DNA of 64,000 nucleotides. It comes from Eubacteriales bacterium. Lineage in GTDB: Bacteria > Bacillota > Clostridia > Lachnospirales > Lachnospiraceae. Position 1 is the stretch's first letter. The number at the start of each line of letters is the position of its first letter. The stretch covers positions 1 to 64,000 of the forward strand of contig JAUNGM010000019.1 of NCBI GenBank assembly GCA_030524545.1. Direction: 5' to 3'. The notes beneath the pieces were generated by a model. That model saw only the letters and a list, made by a program, of their open reading frames with translations, was not told the DNA's origin and ran no database searches. This document shows, one piece after another, positions 28,054-38,100 of this stretch. A program made the position numbers and the translations under genes.

Positions 28054-28117
28054 AAAATAAGACTAAGTTAGCAGAGACCTTATAAATAAAGGGTTTGCGC
28101 TGATTTGGTCTTATTTT
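28054..28117. repeat. Inverted repeat at the left end of the element
   Basis: AAAATAAGAC (28054-28063) and GTCTTATTTT (28108-28117) are perfect 10-base inverted arms beginning about 10 bases inside the comM junction. They may be recombinase-binding arms of the left attachment site, or the stem of a terminator that insulates the element from comM transcription. Confidence 0.55.
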
Positions 28118-28211
28118 ATTATACCATAAATGGTGCAAGATTTATAGCCTGGGAATAGATTTTGTGTGGAATAGGACCGGCGCAGACGTTTGATGATAGG
28201 AACTCTGGCCA

Positions 28212-28353
28212 CTTAGTCCAACCCAACCACTACTTATCATTTCTTGCTGGCTTTCTTTGTCTGCAAAGGTCTATCGGACCGGCGGTATACTGTAAAAATA
28301 TAATATTGAGGACTAAGTTGGTTAGTTTCTGCTGGCTGGCTTAGTCCTCTTTT
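28212..28353 (+). promoter_or_regulatory. Structured leader with terminator hairpin before the replication genes
   Basis: GAGGACTAAG (28308-28317) pairs with CTTAGTCCTC (28340-28349) and runs into TTTT, an intrinsic-terminator shape 20 bases before the next start codon. A further copy, CTTAGTCC at 28212-28219, could pair with the left arm instead. TATAAT at 28299-28304 is a possible -10. The 300-base interval 28072-28371 has no other gene that I can support. Confidence 0.5.
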
Positions 28354-28371
28354 GTTTTGGAGGATGAAACG

Positions 28372-28515
28372 ATGATTAAAGCGATAATTATTGGTGCATT
28401 GTGTTTGTTTCTGCTTTTCCTGTATTGCCTTATTGTAGCAGCAAAAAGGGCTGATGAAGACATAGAGGAGATGTTTTACGCGGATGAAGCGCGTAATCAG
28501 AGGAAAGGCAGGTAA
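28372..28515 (+). CDS. Small single-helix membrane protein, 47 aa
   Basis: The frame MIKAIIIGALCLFLLFLYCLIVAA gives one transmembrane helix, followed by the acidic and basic tail KRADEDIEEMFYADEARNQ. GGAGG lies 7 bases before the ATG, and the gene ends 5 bases before the next start. I do not recognise a family. Short membrane peptides at this place are common in Clostridia elements. Confidence 0.65.
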   Translation: MIKAIIIGALCLFLLFLYCLIVAAKRADEDIEEMFYADEARNQRKGR

Positions 28516-28520
28516 CTATT

Positions 28521-29645
28521 ATGGATGGAGGTATATACAGTACAGGAAATGCGATTGTGGATGAAAATGCGAAACTGAACATTTCCGGGAATGTGATTCC
28601 TCAAATGTGGTATCGCACGATAGTAAGGGAAAGTGGAAAGCCAAACCTTACAGCAATTATTATTTTGGCTGATATCGTGTATTGGTATAAGCCTACGGAG
28701 CTACGGGATGAAAGTTCCGGCCAGGTGATTGCTGTGAAAAAGAAGTTTAAGGCGGATTTACTGCAAAGAAGCTATCAGCAGATCAGTGAACAGTTTGGAA
28801 TATCAAAAAAGGAAGCTACCAATGCAATTATCTTTTTGGAGAAATTGGGTGTGGTAAAACGGGTATTCCGTACAGTGAATATCAATGGTCTGGTAGTTAA
28901 TAACGTCCTGTATCTCGAATTGATTGTACAGAAACTTCGGCAACTCACATATCCACAGGATGGTCATAACTGCCCTCTCTCTTTTGAAAGGGAGAGGGGA
29001 GACACTAAAAGGGAAGATATATCCCCGAGAGAAGGTACTGGGGGAGAGATCAGAACTTGTGAAATGGGTGCTGTCCCTTTGAAAAGTGAGAGGGTATCCC
29101 CTTTTGAAGAGACACCTGCCACTTTAGAAGATATGGAAGTCCCACTTTTGGAAAATACGGCTCACTTTTTTGAAGGTGGAACAAATACAGAGATTACCCA
29201 AGAGACTACAACAGAGACTAGCCCTGAGATTACAACAGAGATTAACGTCAAAGAGTATACCAATCCTATCATATCCTATCAGGCAGCGGAAAAGCTGTTC
29301 AAGCTACAGATTGATTATGATGCGATATGGATGGACAGGCCATATGACAGAAAACTGTTAAATGAGATCGTTGCGATTGCTGTTGACGTTCTTACTTCCA
29401 AGGCCAGGACAGTCCGGATTAACCGTGAGGATAAACCGACACCGGTGGTACAGGGAATCTATAAGAAGATTGAAAAATCTGCTGTGGAATTTGTCATGGA
29501 CTCTATACAGAATTGTGGAAGTAAGGCTAATAACATACGGGCAGTAATTATGACATCCCTTTACAATGCAGTAATGACAACCACAAGCTATTTTACGAAT
29601 TTATATGCTTATCATTCCGCAAATCCCCAAAGCATAAGGGGGTGA
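28521..29645 (+). CDS. Replication-type DUF6017 protein (RepA/DnaD-like)
   Basis: A 374-residue protein. Residues 15-140 form a winged-helix region (QQISEQFGISKKEATNAIIFLEKLGVVKRVFR), as in plasmid and phage replication initiators. Residues 150-245 are a Thr/Glu-rich linker. The C-terminal 100 residues match DUF6017 (YDRKLLNEIVAIAVDVL and IRAVIMTSLYNAVMT), a DnaD-like helical domain. It sits first in the replication and partition block, so control of extrachromosomal replication of the excised element is likely. Sequence-specific origin binding is inferred. Confidence 0.75.
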   Translation: MDGGIYSTGNAIVDENAKLNISGNVIPQMWYRTIVRESGKPNLTAIIILADIVYWYKPTELRDESSGQVIAVKKKFKADLLQRSYQQISEQFGISKKEATNAIIFLEKLGVVKRVFRTVNINGLVVNNVLYLELIVQKLRQLTYPQDGHNCPLSFERERGDTKREDISPREGTGGEIRTCEMGAVPLKSERVSPFEETPATLEDMEVPLLENTAHFFEGGTNTEITQETTTETSPEITTEINVKEYTNPIISYQAAEKLFKLQIDYDAIWMDRPYDRKLLNEIVAIAVDVLTSKARTVRINREDKPTPVVQGIYKKIEKSAVEFVMDSIQNCGSKANNIRAVIMTSLYNAVMTTTSYFTNLYAYHSANPQSIRG

Positions 29646-29660
29646 CCGGGAGTTACAAAA

Positions 29661-29846
29661 TTGAGGGAATTGCGGGTTGCACATGGATTTACCCAGTTAG
29701 AGCTTGCTGAGAAATTGGGAATAAGCCTGCGGACATATCAAAGAATTGAATATGGACAGCAAAAGCCTAATGTACATGTGGTAATCAGGCTGCAGAAATT
29801 ATTTCAAAAAGACATAGATATATTGATTAAGGAGATTGGTGAATGA
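29661..29846 (+). CDS. XRE-family regulator, 61 aa
   Basis: A single helix-turn-helix domain: LRELRVAHGFTQLELAEKLGISLRTYQRIEYG with the usual Gln in the first HTH helix. The TTG at 29661 follows GGGAG at 8 bases. There is no other domain. It overlaps the next gene by 4 bases, so both are in the replication operon. It probably sets expression of the element's early genes. Confidence 0.85.
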   Translation: MRELRVAHGFTQLELAEKLGISLRTYQRIEYGQQKPNVHVVIRLQKLFQKDIDILIKEIGE

Positions 29847-30379
29847 GGAAAGAATCATACCAAATAAAGCGTCCGGAACATTTAGTGATTGGCGATCCGT
29901 GGTATTTTGAAACGGTAGATTCACAAAAACTCAAGAGTCTGGTAATCGATGTGATTCCACAGAAAGAGTTTGTTGCGGCACTGACCATTGAGGAGACCGA
30001 GTACGATGAATGTATGACAAATATTATTTTTGCACTTGAAGAGGAACTGGACACATATCTGAAAGGGTATATGTATGCAGGGCAGAAAGAGCAAGTTAAA
30101 AAGCTTCCGGTTGATACGGCAGAATATCTCATACAGGTGGATGGCCGTGCTGCCAATATCCATACACATGAGGATGGATATTGGGGACAGCAATTGACAT
30201 TGTATAGTGAAGAGAAAGGTCAGAAACATCCGGATGCCTATATAATAACCATAAGCACACCGGACGATATGAGTTTTGAAGAGGTTAAAGGGACAATGGG
30301 AACCCTCTTTGAAAGTATGAAATTGATTCCCCAAAAAGAGAAAACAGAAGAGAAAAGTATGAGTGAACCAAAACGCTAA
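29843..30379 (+). CDS. Unknown 178-aa protein in the replication-partition block
   Basis: A soluble protein with the N-terminal pattern RPEHLVIGDPWYFE and a run of beta-strand-like segments up to about residue 120, then an acidic helix and a Lys/Glu-rich tail. I do not recognise it. It overlaps the XRE gene by 4 bases and ends 33 bases before parM, so it belongs to the same transcript. Confidence 0.65.
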   Translation: MRKESYQIKRPEHLVIGDPWYFETVDSQKLKSLVIDVIPQKEFVAALTIEETEYDECMTNIIFALEEELDTYLKGYMYAGQKEQVKKLPVDTAEYLIQVDGRAANIHTHEDGYWGQQLTLYSEEKGQKHPDAYIITISTPDDMSFEEVKGTMGTLFESMKLIPQKEKTEEKSMSEPKR

Positions 30380-30412
30380 AATTATAGTATGAAAGAATCC
30401 AGGAGGTAGGAT

Positions 30413-31345
30413 ATGTTAGATAACATTGAAATTATTGGAATTGACCACGGAAACAGAAACATGAAAACTGCAAGTACAGTATTTTCAGCAGCAGTACAGC
30501 CAATCCAGACGAAACCGGACAGTCTGGAGAATATTCTGGAATACCAGAACCGGTTCTACTATGTGGGAGGGCAGGTCCCGGTAATAGAGCGAGTGGACAA
30601 AACGGTAAATGAGGATTATTACCTGCTTACCCTTGCTGCGCTGGCAAAAGAACTGAAGCACAGGAAAATGGCCAGTGCAAAAGTGAGGATTGGCGCAGCA
30701 CTTCCGCCCCGGAGATTCCAGCAGCAGAAAGAGGGATTCAAAAAGTACCTGTTTAAGACAAAAGAACTTCATTTCCGGTTTGAAGGAATCCATTACCATG
30801 TAACCCTTGAAAATATATATGTGTTTATGCAGGGGCATGTTGTTATCCATACGCTTCTGGATGAAGCTTCGGGATTCTGCCTGCTGGTTGATATTGGGGG
30901 CGGTACGGTAGACCTGGTAGGGTTTGTGGATGGTATGCCGGATGGGAACTATGCAATATCGGATAAAGCCACATTATATTGTATTAACAGGGTAAATGAG
31001 GAAATGGTAGCACGGCTTGGCACCAGTGTTCCCCAGTATTTCATAGAGTCGTTTATGAGAAATGGGGATTATGACTGCCCGGATAAGTACAGGGCGGAGA
31101 TCACAAGGTGCCTGAAAGAGTATTCTTCTGATATTTACGATATTATCCGGGCCAATCATTACAACCTCGACCTTACGAATATGGTCTTCATGGGCGGTGG
31201 GGCTTCCATTATCCAGAACTTCGGGGACAATAAAAACCGGAAAGTACAGTTTGTGACAGATGTATGTGCGAACGCTAAAGGATGTGAGGCTGCGGTAAGA
31301 AGCATTTTAAGGGCAAAGCAGATGCGGAAAGAGAAAAGTGCATGA
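30413..31345 (+). CDS. parM: Actin-like plasmid segregation protein (ParM/Alp family)
   Basis: A 310-residue actin-fold ATPase. IIGIDHGNRNMKTAS is the phosphate-1 loop, LLVDIGGGTVDLVGF the phosphate-2 loop, and MVFMGGGASII the adenosine motif, in the correct order for ParM-type actins. It should polymerise into filaments that separate element copies. AGGAGG precedes the ATG, and the ribbon-helix-helix-sized partner starts 16 bases later. Its presence suggests the element has a replicating, plasmid-like stage. Confidence 0.88.
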   Translation: MLDNIEIIGIDHGNRNMKTASTVFSAAVQPIQTKPDSLENILEYQNRFYYVGGQVPVIERVDKTVNEDYYLLTLAALAKELKHRKMASAKVRIGAALPPRRFQQQKEGFKKYLFKTKELHFRFEGIHYHVTLENIYVFMQGHVVIHTLLDEASGFCLLVDIGGGTVDLVGFVDGMPDGNYAISDKATLYCINRVNEEMVARLGTSVPQYFIESFMRNGDYDCPDKYRAEITRCLKEYSSDIYDIIRANHYNLDLTNMVFMGGGASIIQNFGDNKNRKVQFVTDVCANAKGCEAAVRSILRAKQMRKEKSA

Positions 31346-31361
31346 CAGGGAGTAAAAAGAT

Positions 31362-31790
31362 ATGGACAATGAAAGAAAATATACGACTTCCCTGCGGTTG
31401 TACAAAGAGCGTCCGGTCCATGCACAGGCATACCGGTGCCTGAAAAACTACAACAGAGATATCTTTAAGACGAAAGATGATTTTATTGCAGAAGCGATCA
31501 TACATTTTAGCAGATATCTGAAACAGGAAGAGGAAGAAAAACAGACAGAGGAATTAAACCGGTATCTGGAACGCCAGAACGGGCCTCTGCTGGAATTGAT
31601 AACAAAAGCGGTATCCCAAGTGCAGAGAGAGCAGATGTCTGAGATAATAAAAGACGCGGTAAGGGAAGCGGTACAGGGGATGCTTGCCGCTCCCATAACC
31701 GGGGATATTCCAACGAAAGAAACAGAAGAGGCTGATTATTCAGAAAAGGATATACAGTTCGCCCAGTTTTATGATTTAGAGGACGATTAA
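31362..31790 (+). CDS. Probable ParR-like adaptor, 142 aa
   Basis: The N-terminal ~50 residues (YTTSLRLYKERPVHAQAYRCLKNY and KTKDDFIAEAIIHFSRYL) have the size and pattern of a ribbon-helix-helix DNA-binding domain. A helical middle and an acidic C-terminus (EKDIQFAQFYDLEDD) follow, as in ParR proteins that bind centromere repeats and the ParM filament end. I rely on position after parM and on this layout, not on a firm family match. Confidence 0.65.
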   Translation: MDNERKYTTSLRLYKERPVHAQAYRCLKNYNRDIFKTKDDFIAEAIIHFSRYLKQEEEEKQTEELNRYLERQNGPLLELITKAVSQVQREQMSEIIKDAVREAVQGMLAAPITGDIPTKETEEADYSEKDIQFAQFYDLEDD

Positions 31791-31803
31791 GGAGGAAGCG
31801 GAT

Positions 31804-31956
31804 ATGGCAGTTTTACAGAGAATTTTATCTTTTATTTGGGGCATTTTACTGGCAGTTGGAAAACTGCTGTGTTTGACGGTAAGGTTGGTAATGAGTTTGT
31901 TCCTGCTGGTATTACAGTTGGTTTTGGTAATCTTCCATGCGGGGAGCAGCACATAA
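31804..31956 (+). CDS. Small hydrophobic protein, 50 aa
   Basis: The frame MAVLQRILSFIWGILLAVGK continues as two hydrophobic stretches to the C-terminus, ending FHAGSST. AAGGAGG precedes the ATG, and the gene begins 13 bases after the ParR-like gene. No family is recognised. It could be a small membrane protein of the partition operon or a toxin-like peptide, but nothing shows which. Confidence 0.55.
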   Translation: MAVLQRILSFIWGILLAVGKLLCLTVRLVMSLFLLVLQLVLVIFHAGSST

Positions 31957-32080
31957 GGAAAGGAATTTATTGTAAATGCATTGGATCAGGGACAGACCGT
32001 ATCCAATGCCATGCATGAAAACTACATATGGAATCCATGATCGGAGTTTTTATGTATGGCTGCGGTTATGGGAACATGAA

Positions 32081-32108
32081 GCAGGCTTGTGTAAAGTCTG
32101 CTTTTTTT
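32081..32108 (+). terminator. Leader terminator or attenuator before the surface-protein gene
   Basis: GCAGGCTT (32081-32088) pairs with AAGTCTGC (32094-32101) and is followed by seven T. Another inverted repeat, GCATTGGAT (31978-31986) with ATCCAATGC (32001-32009), lies upstream. Only 32 bases separate the T run from the next ATG, too few for a separate promoter. Confidence 0.65.
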
Positions 32109-32140
32109 GCGTAAAAAATAAGAAAAGGAGCAAAAACAGA

Positions 32141-35100
32141 ATGAGAAATAAGAAGAAACGGATTTTAGCAGGTGCTTTGGCATTCTTAATCGGATGCTCC
32201 ACATTGTTCAATTCTTCATTGGCTACGTTTGCCGCAGAGGAGCCGGAAACACAGGCGGCGGAAACAGAGAGTGAGACTTCCCTTGAAACGGAACTGTCTG
32301 AGGATGAAATCGTGACCGCTGAGGATATTACCATCCAGGCGGGAGAAAAATTTGATATTGAGAGCGATTTTACCGGGCTTACCATTTCTCCGGAAAAGGT
32401 AAAAGTAACCTTTAAAGAGGCTTCCGGTACAGAAAAACAGGCGTTTGACTATAATAAGGCGGATACCTACACAGCCGTATATTATGTCGAACCATATAGC
32501 GGAAGACAGGCTTATGAAGTCACACGGAAAATTGTCGTAACGGACAAGGAGCCGGAGACGAATGGACATTCCAATCAGGAGCAGAAGCAGGAAAGCGAAG
32601 AATCCGATGATGACGGGGAGGGGGATTCGCAGGAAGAAAGTGAAACCGCCCTGTCCGATCTGACACCGGAGCAGGTGCTTGAAAAAGGGGAAGCCCTCGT
32701 AAAAAAAATCATGGCTTATGAAGATCTGAATGTTACATTGACAGGGGCTGATCTGGAACTTTTCCGTATGTACCAGTCCCTGTTATCTGCCGGTGCAGGC
32801 CGGCCGGGTATGTTCCGGGCGGCAAGAGCAGCCGCATCAAAGCTGGTAGTAAGAAACGCAAAGAACCAGACAGGAAAATGGGATATTCCCCTTCTGGATT
32901 ATATTTATTCCAGCAAAACCGGAAACCAGGTACACAATTATGTGAAATATATTGATGATGATGAGGCGAACGGCTGGAGACTTGCTTACTGCCTGCAGAT
33001 CAGTTCGCATTTCATTGATGAGACACAGTATATTGGAAAAGAATGGGAAGCAAACGGTATGTATTCCGAGATCGCTTATGCGATTGCAAACGGAAGTAAA
33101 GTATATGGCGATTGCTGCAATTCTGCATATTCTACAGGAAACTGGATTAAGGACTATTATGTGACTCAGACCGTTATTTACTGTATTTTATCTGATTACG
33201 GTTATGACGGCCATCCGATCAGTTCTTTGAGCGCAGTAAGCGGCTATCAGGACGTTTATGACTGTGTTCAGAAAATGTATAAGGATGTAAAAAAGAATGG
33301 AGCCGGAAATCAGGATGGATATGGAGATACCCCATCCTTTGAAATTGTTGCCCCGTCTTCTACAGCAATGACATTAAGCAGCGACGGCAAGTATTACCAG
33401 ACCGGATGGTATAAAGTACAGGTGGAGGGAGAACTGAGTTCTAAATCCATTAATCTGGAAGGCGCGCCGGATGGGGCGGAGATTGTATATAAAGATTCTT
33501 CCAACCTGAAAAGCAGCTTCTATGTCCGTATTCCGGTAGAAAAGGCACATAGTATCGGAAAAGAACAGGTTACATTCAAGGTAAAGGCAACAGCTAAATT
33601 TGCAAGGCCGTTTATTTATATGTATGAAGCCCTGATTGCGGATGCACAGAATGTTACATTCCTGGAAAAGAAGACAACAAATGGGCCGAAAGACAGTGAA
33701 GCAAGCGTAACCTTGAAACTGGATAAATCCAAAGTGCAGGTCATTAAAAAAGACGATGCTACGAAGGTAAACCTTGCGGGAGCCGTTTTTGGTATTTATT
33801 CCGATAAAGCGTGTACGGACCTGATTACTCAAATGCCTGCAACTGATGCAAATGGTGCGTCCGAAGTAGAATTTGTGAAAACACAGGATACGGTATATCT
33901 GAAAGAAATTTCTGTGCCGCAGGGTTATAAACTGAATACCGCGTCTTTCAATGTGGCGTTGGTTCCGGGAAAAACAACGTCCGTAGCGGTTACTAACCAG
34001 GAGCAGAAAGGAAAGATCACTGTCCGCAAAAATGGCGAAGTCCTTACCGGCGTGACAGGAGAGGCAGGGAACCTGAGTTTTGTCTATGAAAATTCCGTTT
34101 ATGCAGGGGCAAAATATACGGTATATGCGGCAGAAGATATTTACAGCCAGGACAAGACAACAAAGGTCCATAATGCAGGGGATGTGGTTGCACAGTTGGA
34201 AACCGGTGCGGATGGAAGCACCACAACGGCGGAACTGTATCTCGGAAAATATAAAGTTGTAGAAGAGGAAGCACCAAAGAATCTGGTAATCGGGAAAACA
34301 GAGGAAGAGCGTACACAGACCGTAACACTGGCTTATGCAGGACAGACGGTAGAGCTGGCAACAGGAGAAGTTTCATATACCAACGACAGGCCGGATGTTA
34401 CCGTAAAAGTTGTGAAAAAATCTGCGAACGATGATGCAGCTTTGGAAGGTGCTGTATTTGGCCTGTATGCGGAAAGCGATATTACAGCCCATAATGGAAA
34501 TGTTATCGTAGGAAAAGGAACGCTGATCGAGCAGGCCAGTTCGGATGCGGATGGCAATGCAGTATTCCATTCCGATATCCCGTTAGGATTCAAATATAGT
34601 GTGAAAGAGAGCCAGGCTCCGGATAAATATTATAAATCGGATGCTGTTTATACTTTCACATATGAATATAAGAATGACAGCACATATACTTATACCTTCG
34701 AGCATGAATTTAAGAATGAGGAAGTACGTGGAGAAATCCGTGTGAAGAAGATCGACAACGACTCTCTGGATTTTATTGCACAGGGAGATGCCAAAATGGT
34801 AGGGGCCAGATATGGGCTGTATGCTGCAGAGGATATCCAGCACCCGAACAAGAAGAGCGGAACTGTTCATAAAACCGGAGAGCTGGTTGCACAGGGACAG
34901 ATTTCAAGCGAGGGTACTTTGGATTTTACCAACCTTTATCTTGGAAACTACATTGTCAAAGAAATTGAGCCGGCGGAAGGCTATCTTCTGGATGAAACGG
35001 AATACCCGGTTTCTGTTGCCTATGAAGGGCAGGAAGTAAAAATTGTCCATAGGGACATAACTGTAAGGGAAACAGTGAAGAAACAGGCGTTCCAGTTAAT

Positions 35101-38100
35101 CAAAATTTCTGAGGATGGGGAGCAGACGGAAACGGACCTTGTAGAAGGGGCTGGATTTAAGGTATTCCTGATCAGCAGCCTTTCCGGTGTAAAAGAAGGG
35201 ACGCTGAAACCTGCAAATGGAAGCACATTTACATCCAATGATTTTATCGGATACGATTATAGTAAGGAAGAAACGGCTTCCTACTATGTAAACGGAGAAA
35301 AAGTAAATGTACCGGAATTGTTCACAGACAATACCGGATACTTGAAGAGCCCGGAAATCCCTTATGGGGACTATGTAGTATTTGAATCTACAGTACCGGA
35401 AAATCTGAAGAATGTAAATCCGTTTATCGTCCACATTACGGAGGACAGCCGTGAACCACAGGTATGGCGTGTGTTTGATGACCGTCCGTTACAGTTCTAT
35501 TTTAAGATCGTGAAGAAAGATGCACAGACACAGGAAACCGTCCTGAATAACAGTGCTTCCTATAAGATTTACGATGTGGCAGCGGAAAAATATGTGGAAA
35601 TGATCGTTCGGTATCCAAATAAAGAAACGGTTTCCGTGTTCCAGACAAATGAAGAGGGGTACCTGGTTACGCCGGAGCAGTTGAAATGCGGCACATATCG
35701 CATTGAAGAGGTACAGGCGCCGGATTCTTATGTAATTGTGGGAAAAGAAAATTCTCTGGTTGCAGATGGCGTAAATGTACCGCTCAATGAAGTGGCAGCA
35801 GGAGGTAAATATCAGGAAGCCGGAAAAGCTGCAACCACAATTACGGTAGATTCCAATACGGTCCACCAGGTAGAGGAAGAAACCGGAAAATTCATTGTAG
35901 TCATTGAACAGTACAATGATGAAGCTGTTGGAAGCCTTGTTATCAATAAACAGGCTGAAAAACTGAAAGATGCCGAAAAGGTAGAAGACAAGATTGTTAA
36001 TAAAATGAAAAATGGCGTGGCAGCACTTGTAAATACGGTTTCAGGACTTTTTACTGGTGAAGATGCTATGGAAAAAACATCCGGATATGAATTTTCTTAT
36101 GAAATGGGAAGCGTTGAAGGGGCGGAATTTGCCGTATATGCAAAGGAAACCATCTATACACCAGACGGACAGGTGGATGCAGAAGGAAACAGGATTGTGA
36201 AATACAATAAGAATGACCTGGTAGCGGCACTTGTTACGGATGCAGAGGGCAAAGCGGTTGTGAATAACCTCCCGATTGGGAAGTATGTTATTGAAGAGAA
36301 AAATGCAGGCGTGAACAATGTCCTTGATACTGTGGCAAGAGAATTTGAGATTAAATACAACGGACAGGAAATTGCGGTTGATTATGTCACAATGGACTGG
36401 GAAAATGCAAGGCAGCATATCACGATTGAGGTACTGAAAAAGGATGCGGTTACGGAAAAAGCTCTGGATGGTGTGGTTTTTGGACTCTATGCAGAGGAAG
36501 ACATCAAAAATGCAGCCGGTAAAGTGGTAGTAGAGAAAGACGCGCTGATCGAAACAGGAACAACGGACAGTGAAGGAAAATTGAAATTCCAGGCAGATTT
36601 GCCGCATGGCAAATTCTATGTGAAAGAGCTGGAGAAAAAACCGGGATACCTGGACAATGAAGAAATTTACCATTTTGATGCGGGCTATACGGATTCATCA
36701 AAGGAAGTAATTGAACTTTCTTGTGAAATCCTGAACCAGCCTACTATCACAGAGTTTACAAAAACAGACCTTACCGGAGGACAGGAGATTGAGGGAGCAA
36801 AACTTCAAATCCTGAAGGATGGGGAAGTGATTGAAGAATGGGTATCAGAGAAAGAACCTCATACCGTATACGCATTGGAACCGGGAGAGTACATTCTGCA
36901 TGAAGAACAGGCCCCAACGGATAAAGGCTATGTCCGTGCGGAGGATGTTGTTTTTGTTGTGGAAGAAACCGGGGAAGTACAGAAAGTAGAAATGCAGGAC
37001 GACCATACAAAAGTATCCATTTCCAAAACCGATATTACAGACGGAAAAGAGATTGAGGGAGCGAAGCTTCAGATCATTGACAAAGAGGGAAATGTAGTCG
37101 AAGAATGGATTTCCGGGGAAGAACATCTGATTGAATATATCCCGGTGGGGGAATACACCCTTCACGAAGAGCAGGCCCCGACAGATAAGGGATATGTCCG
37201 CGCAGAGGATGTAACCTTTGTTGTGGAAGAGACCGGAGAAATCCAGAAGGTGGAAATGCAGGATGACCATACGAAAGTATCCATTTCTAAGACCGATATT
37301 ACGGATAGAAAAGAGGTTGAGGGAGCGAAGCTCCAGATCATTGACAAAGAAGGAAATGTGATCGAGGAATGGGTTTCCGGGGAAGAACATCTGATTGAGT
37401 ACATTCCGGTAGGGGAATACACTCTTCACGAAGAGCAGGCTCCGACAGATAAGGGATATGTCCGCGCAGAGGATGTAACCTTTGTCGTGGAAGAAACCGG
37501 AGAAATCCAGAAGGTGGAAATGCAGGACGACCATACGAAGGTATCTGTTTCTAAGACTGATATTACAGATGGGGAAGAAATCCAGGGCGCAAAATTGCAG
37601 ATCATCGACAAGGATGGAAAAGTGGTCGAAGAATGGACTACAGGAGAAGAACATTTGATTGAATATATCCCGGTAGGGGAATACACCCTTCACGAAGAAG
37701 CAGCCATTGATGGTTATGTAGTAGCCAGCGATGTGGAATTTACTGTTCTTGAGACAGGGGAAATTCAGAAAGTGGAAATGAAAGATGAACGCGCAATGGG
37801 TGTTCTGAAAATCCAGAAGACGGATGCTGAAACGAAGAATCCATTGGAAGGTGTTGAATTTACCCTGTTTGAAAAAGAATCCGGAAAAGAGGTTGCAAAA
37901 CTTGTGACGGATAAAGACGGAAAAGCGGAATCCGAAAAACTCCCGATTGGTGTGTATGAGAATGGCAAGATGAAAGAGAAAATGGTTTATGTCCTGAAAG
38001 AGACAAAAGTTCTGGAAGGGTATGAGAAACCAGAGGAAGAATGGGAAGTTGTCTTTGAGTATAAAGATGATAAGACACCGGTAATCGAAGTTCTGAAAGA

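Noticed and set aside
31976-32140. Upstream extension of the surface-protein frame (55 extra codons)
   Set aside because: It lacks a ribosome site, contains the hairpins at 31978-32009 and 32081-32108, and would put about 55 residues before a clear signal peptide. I used the ATG at 32141.
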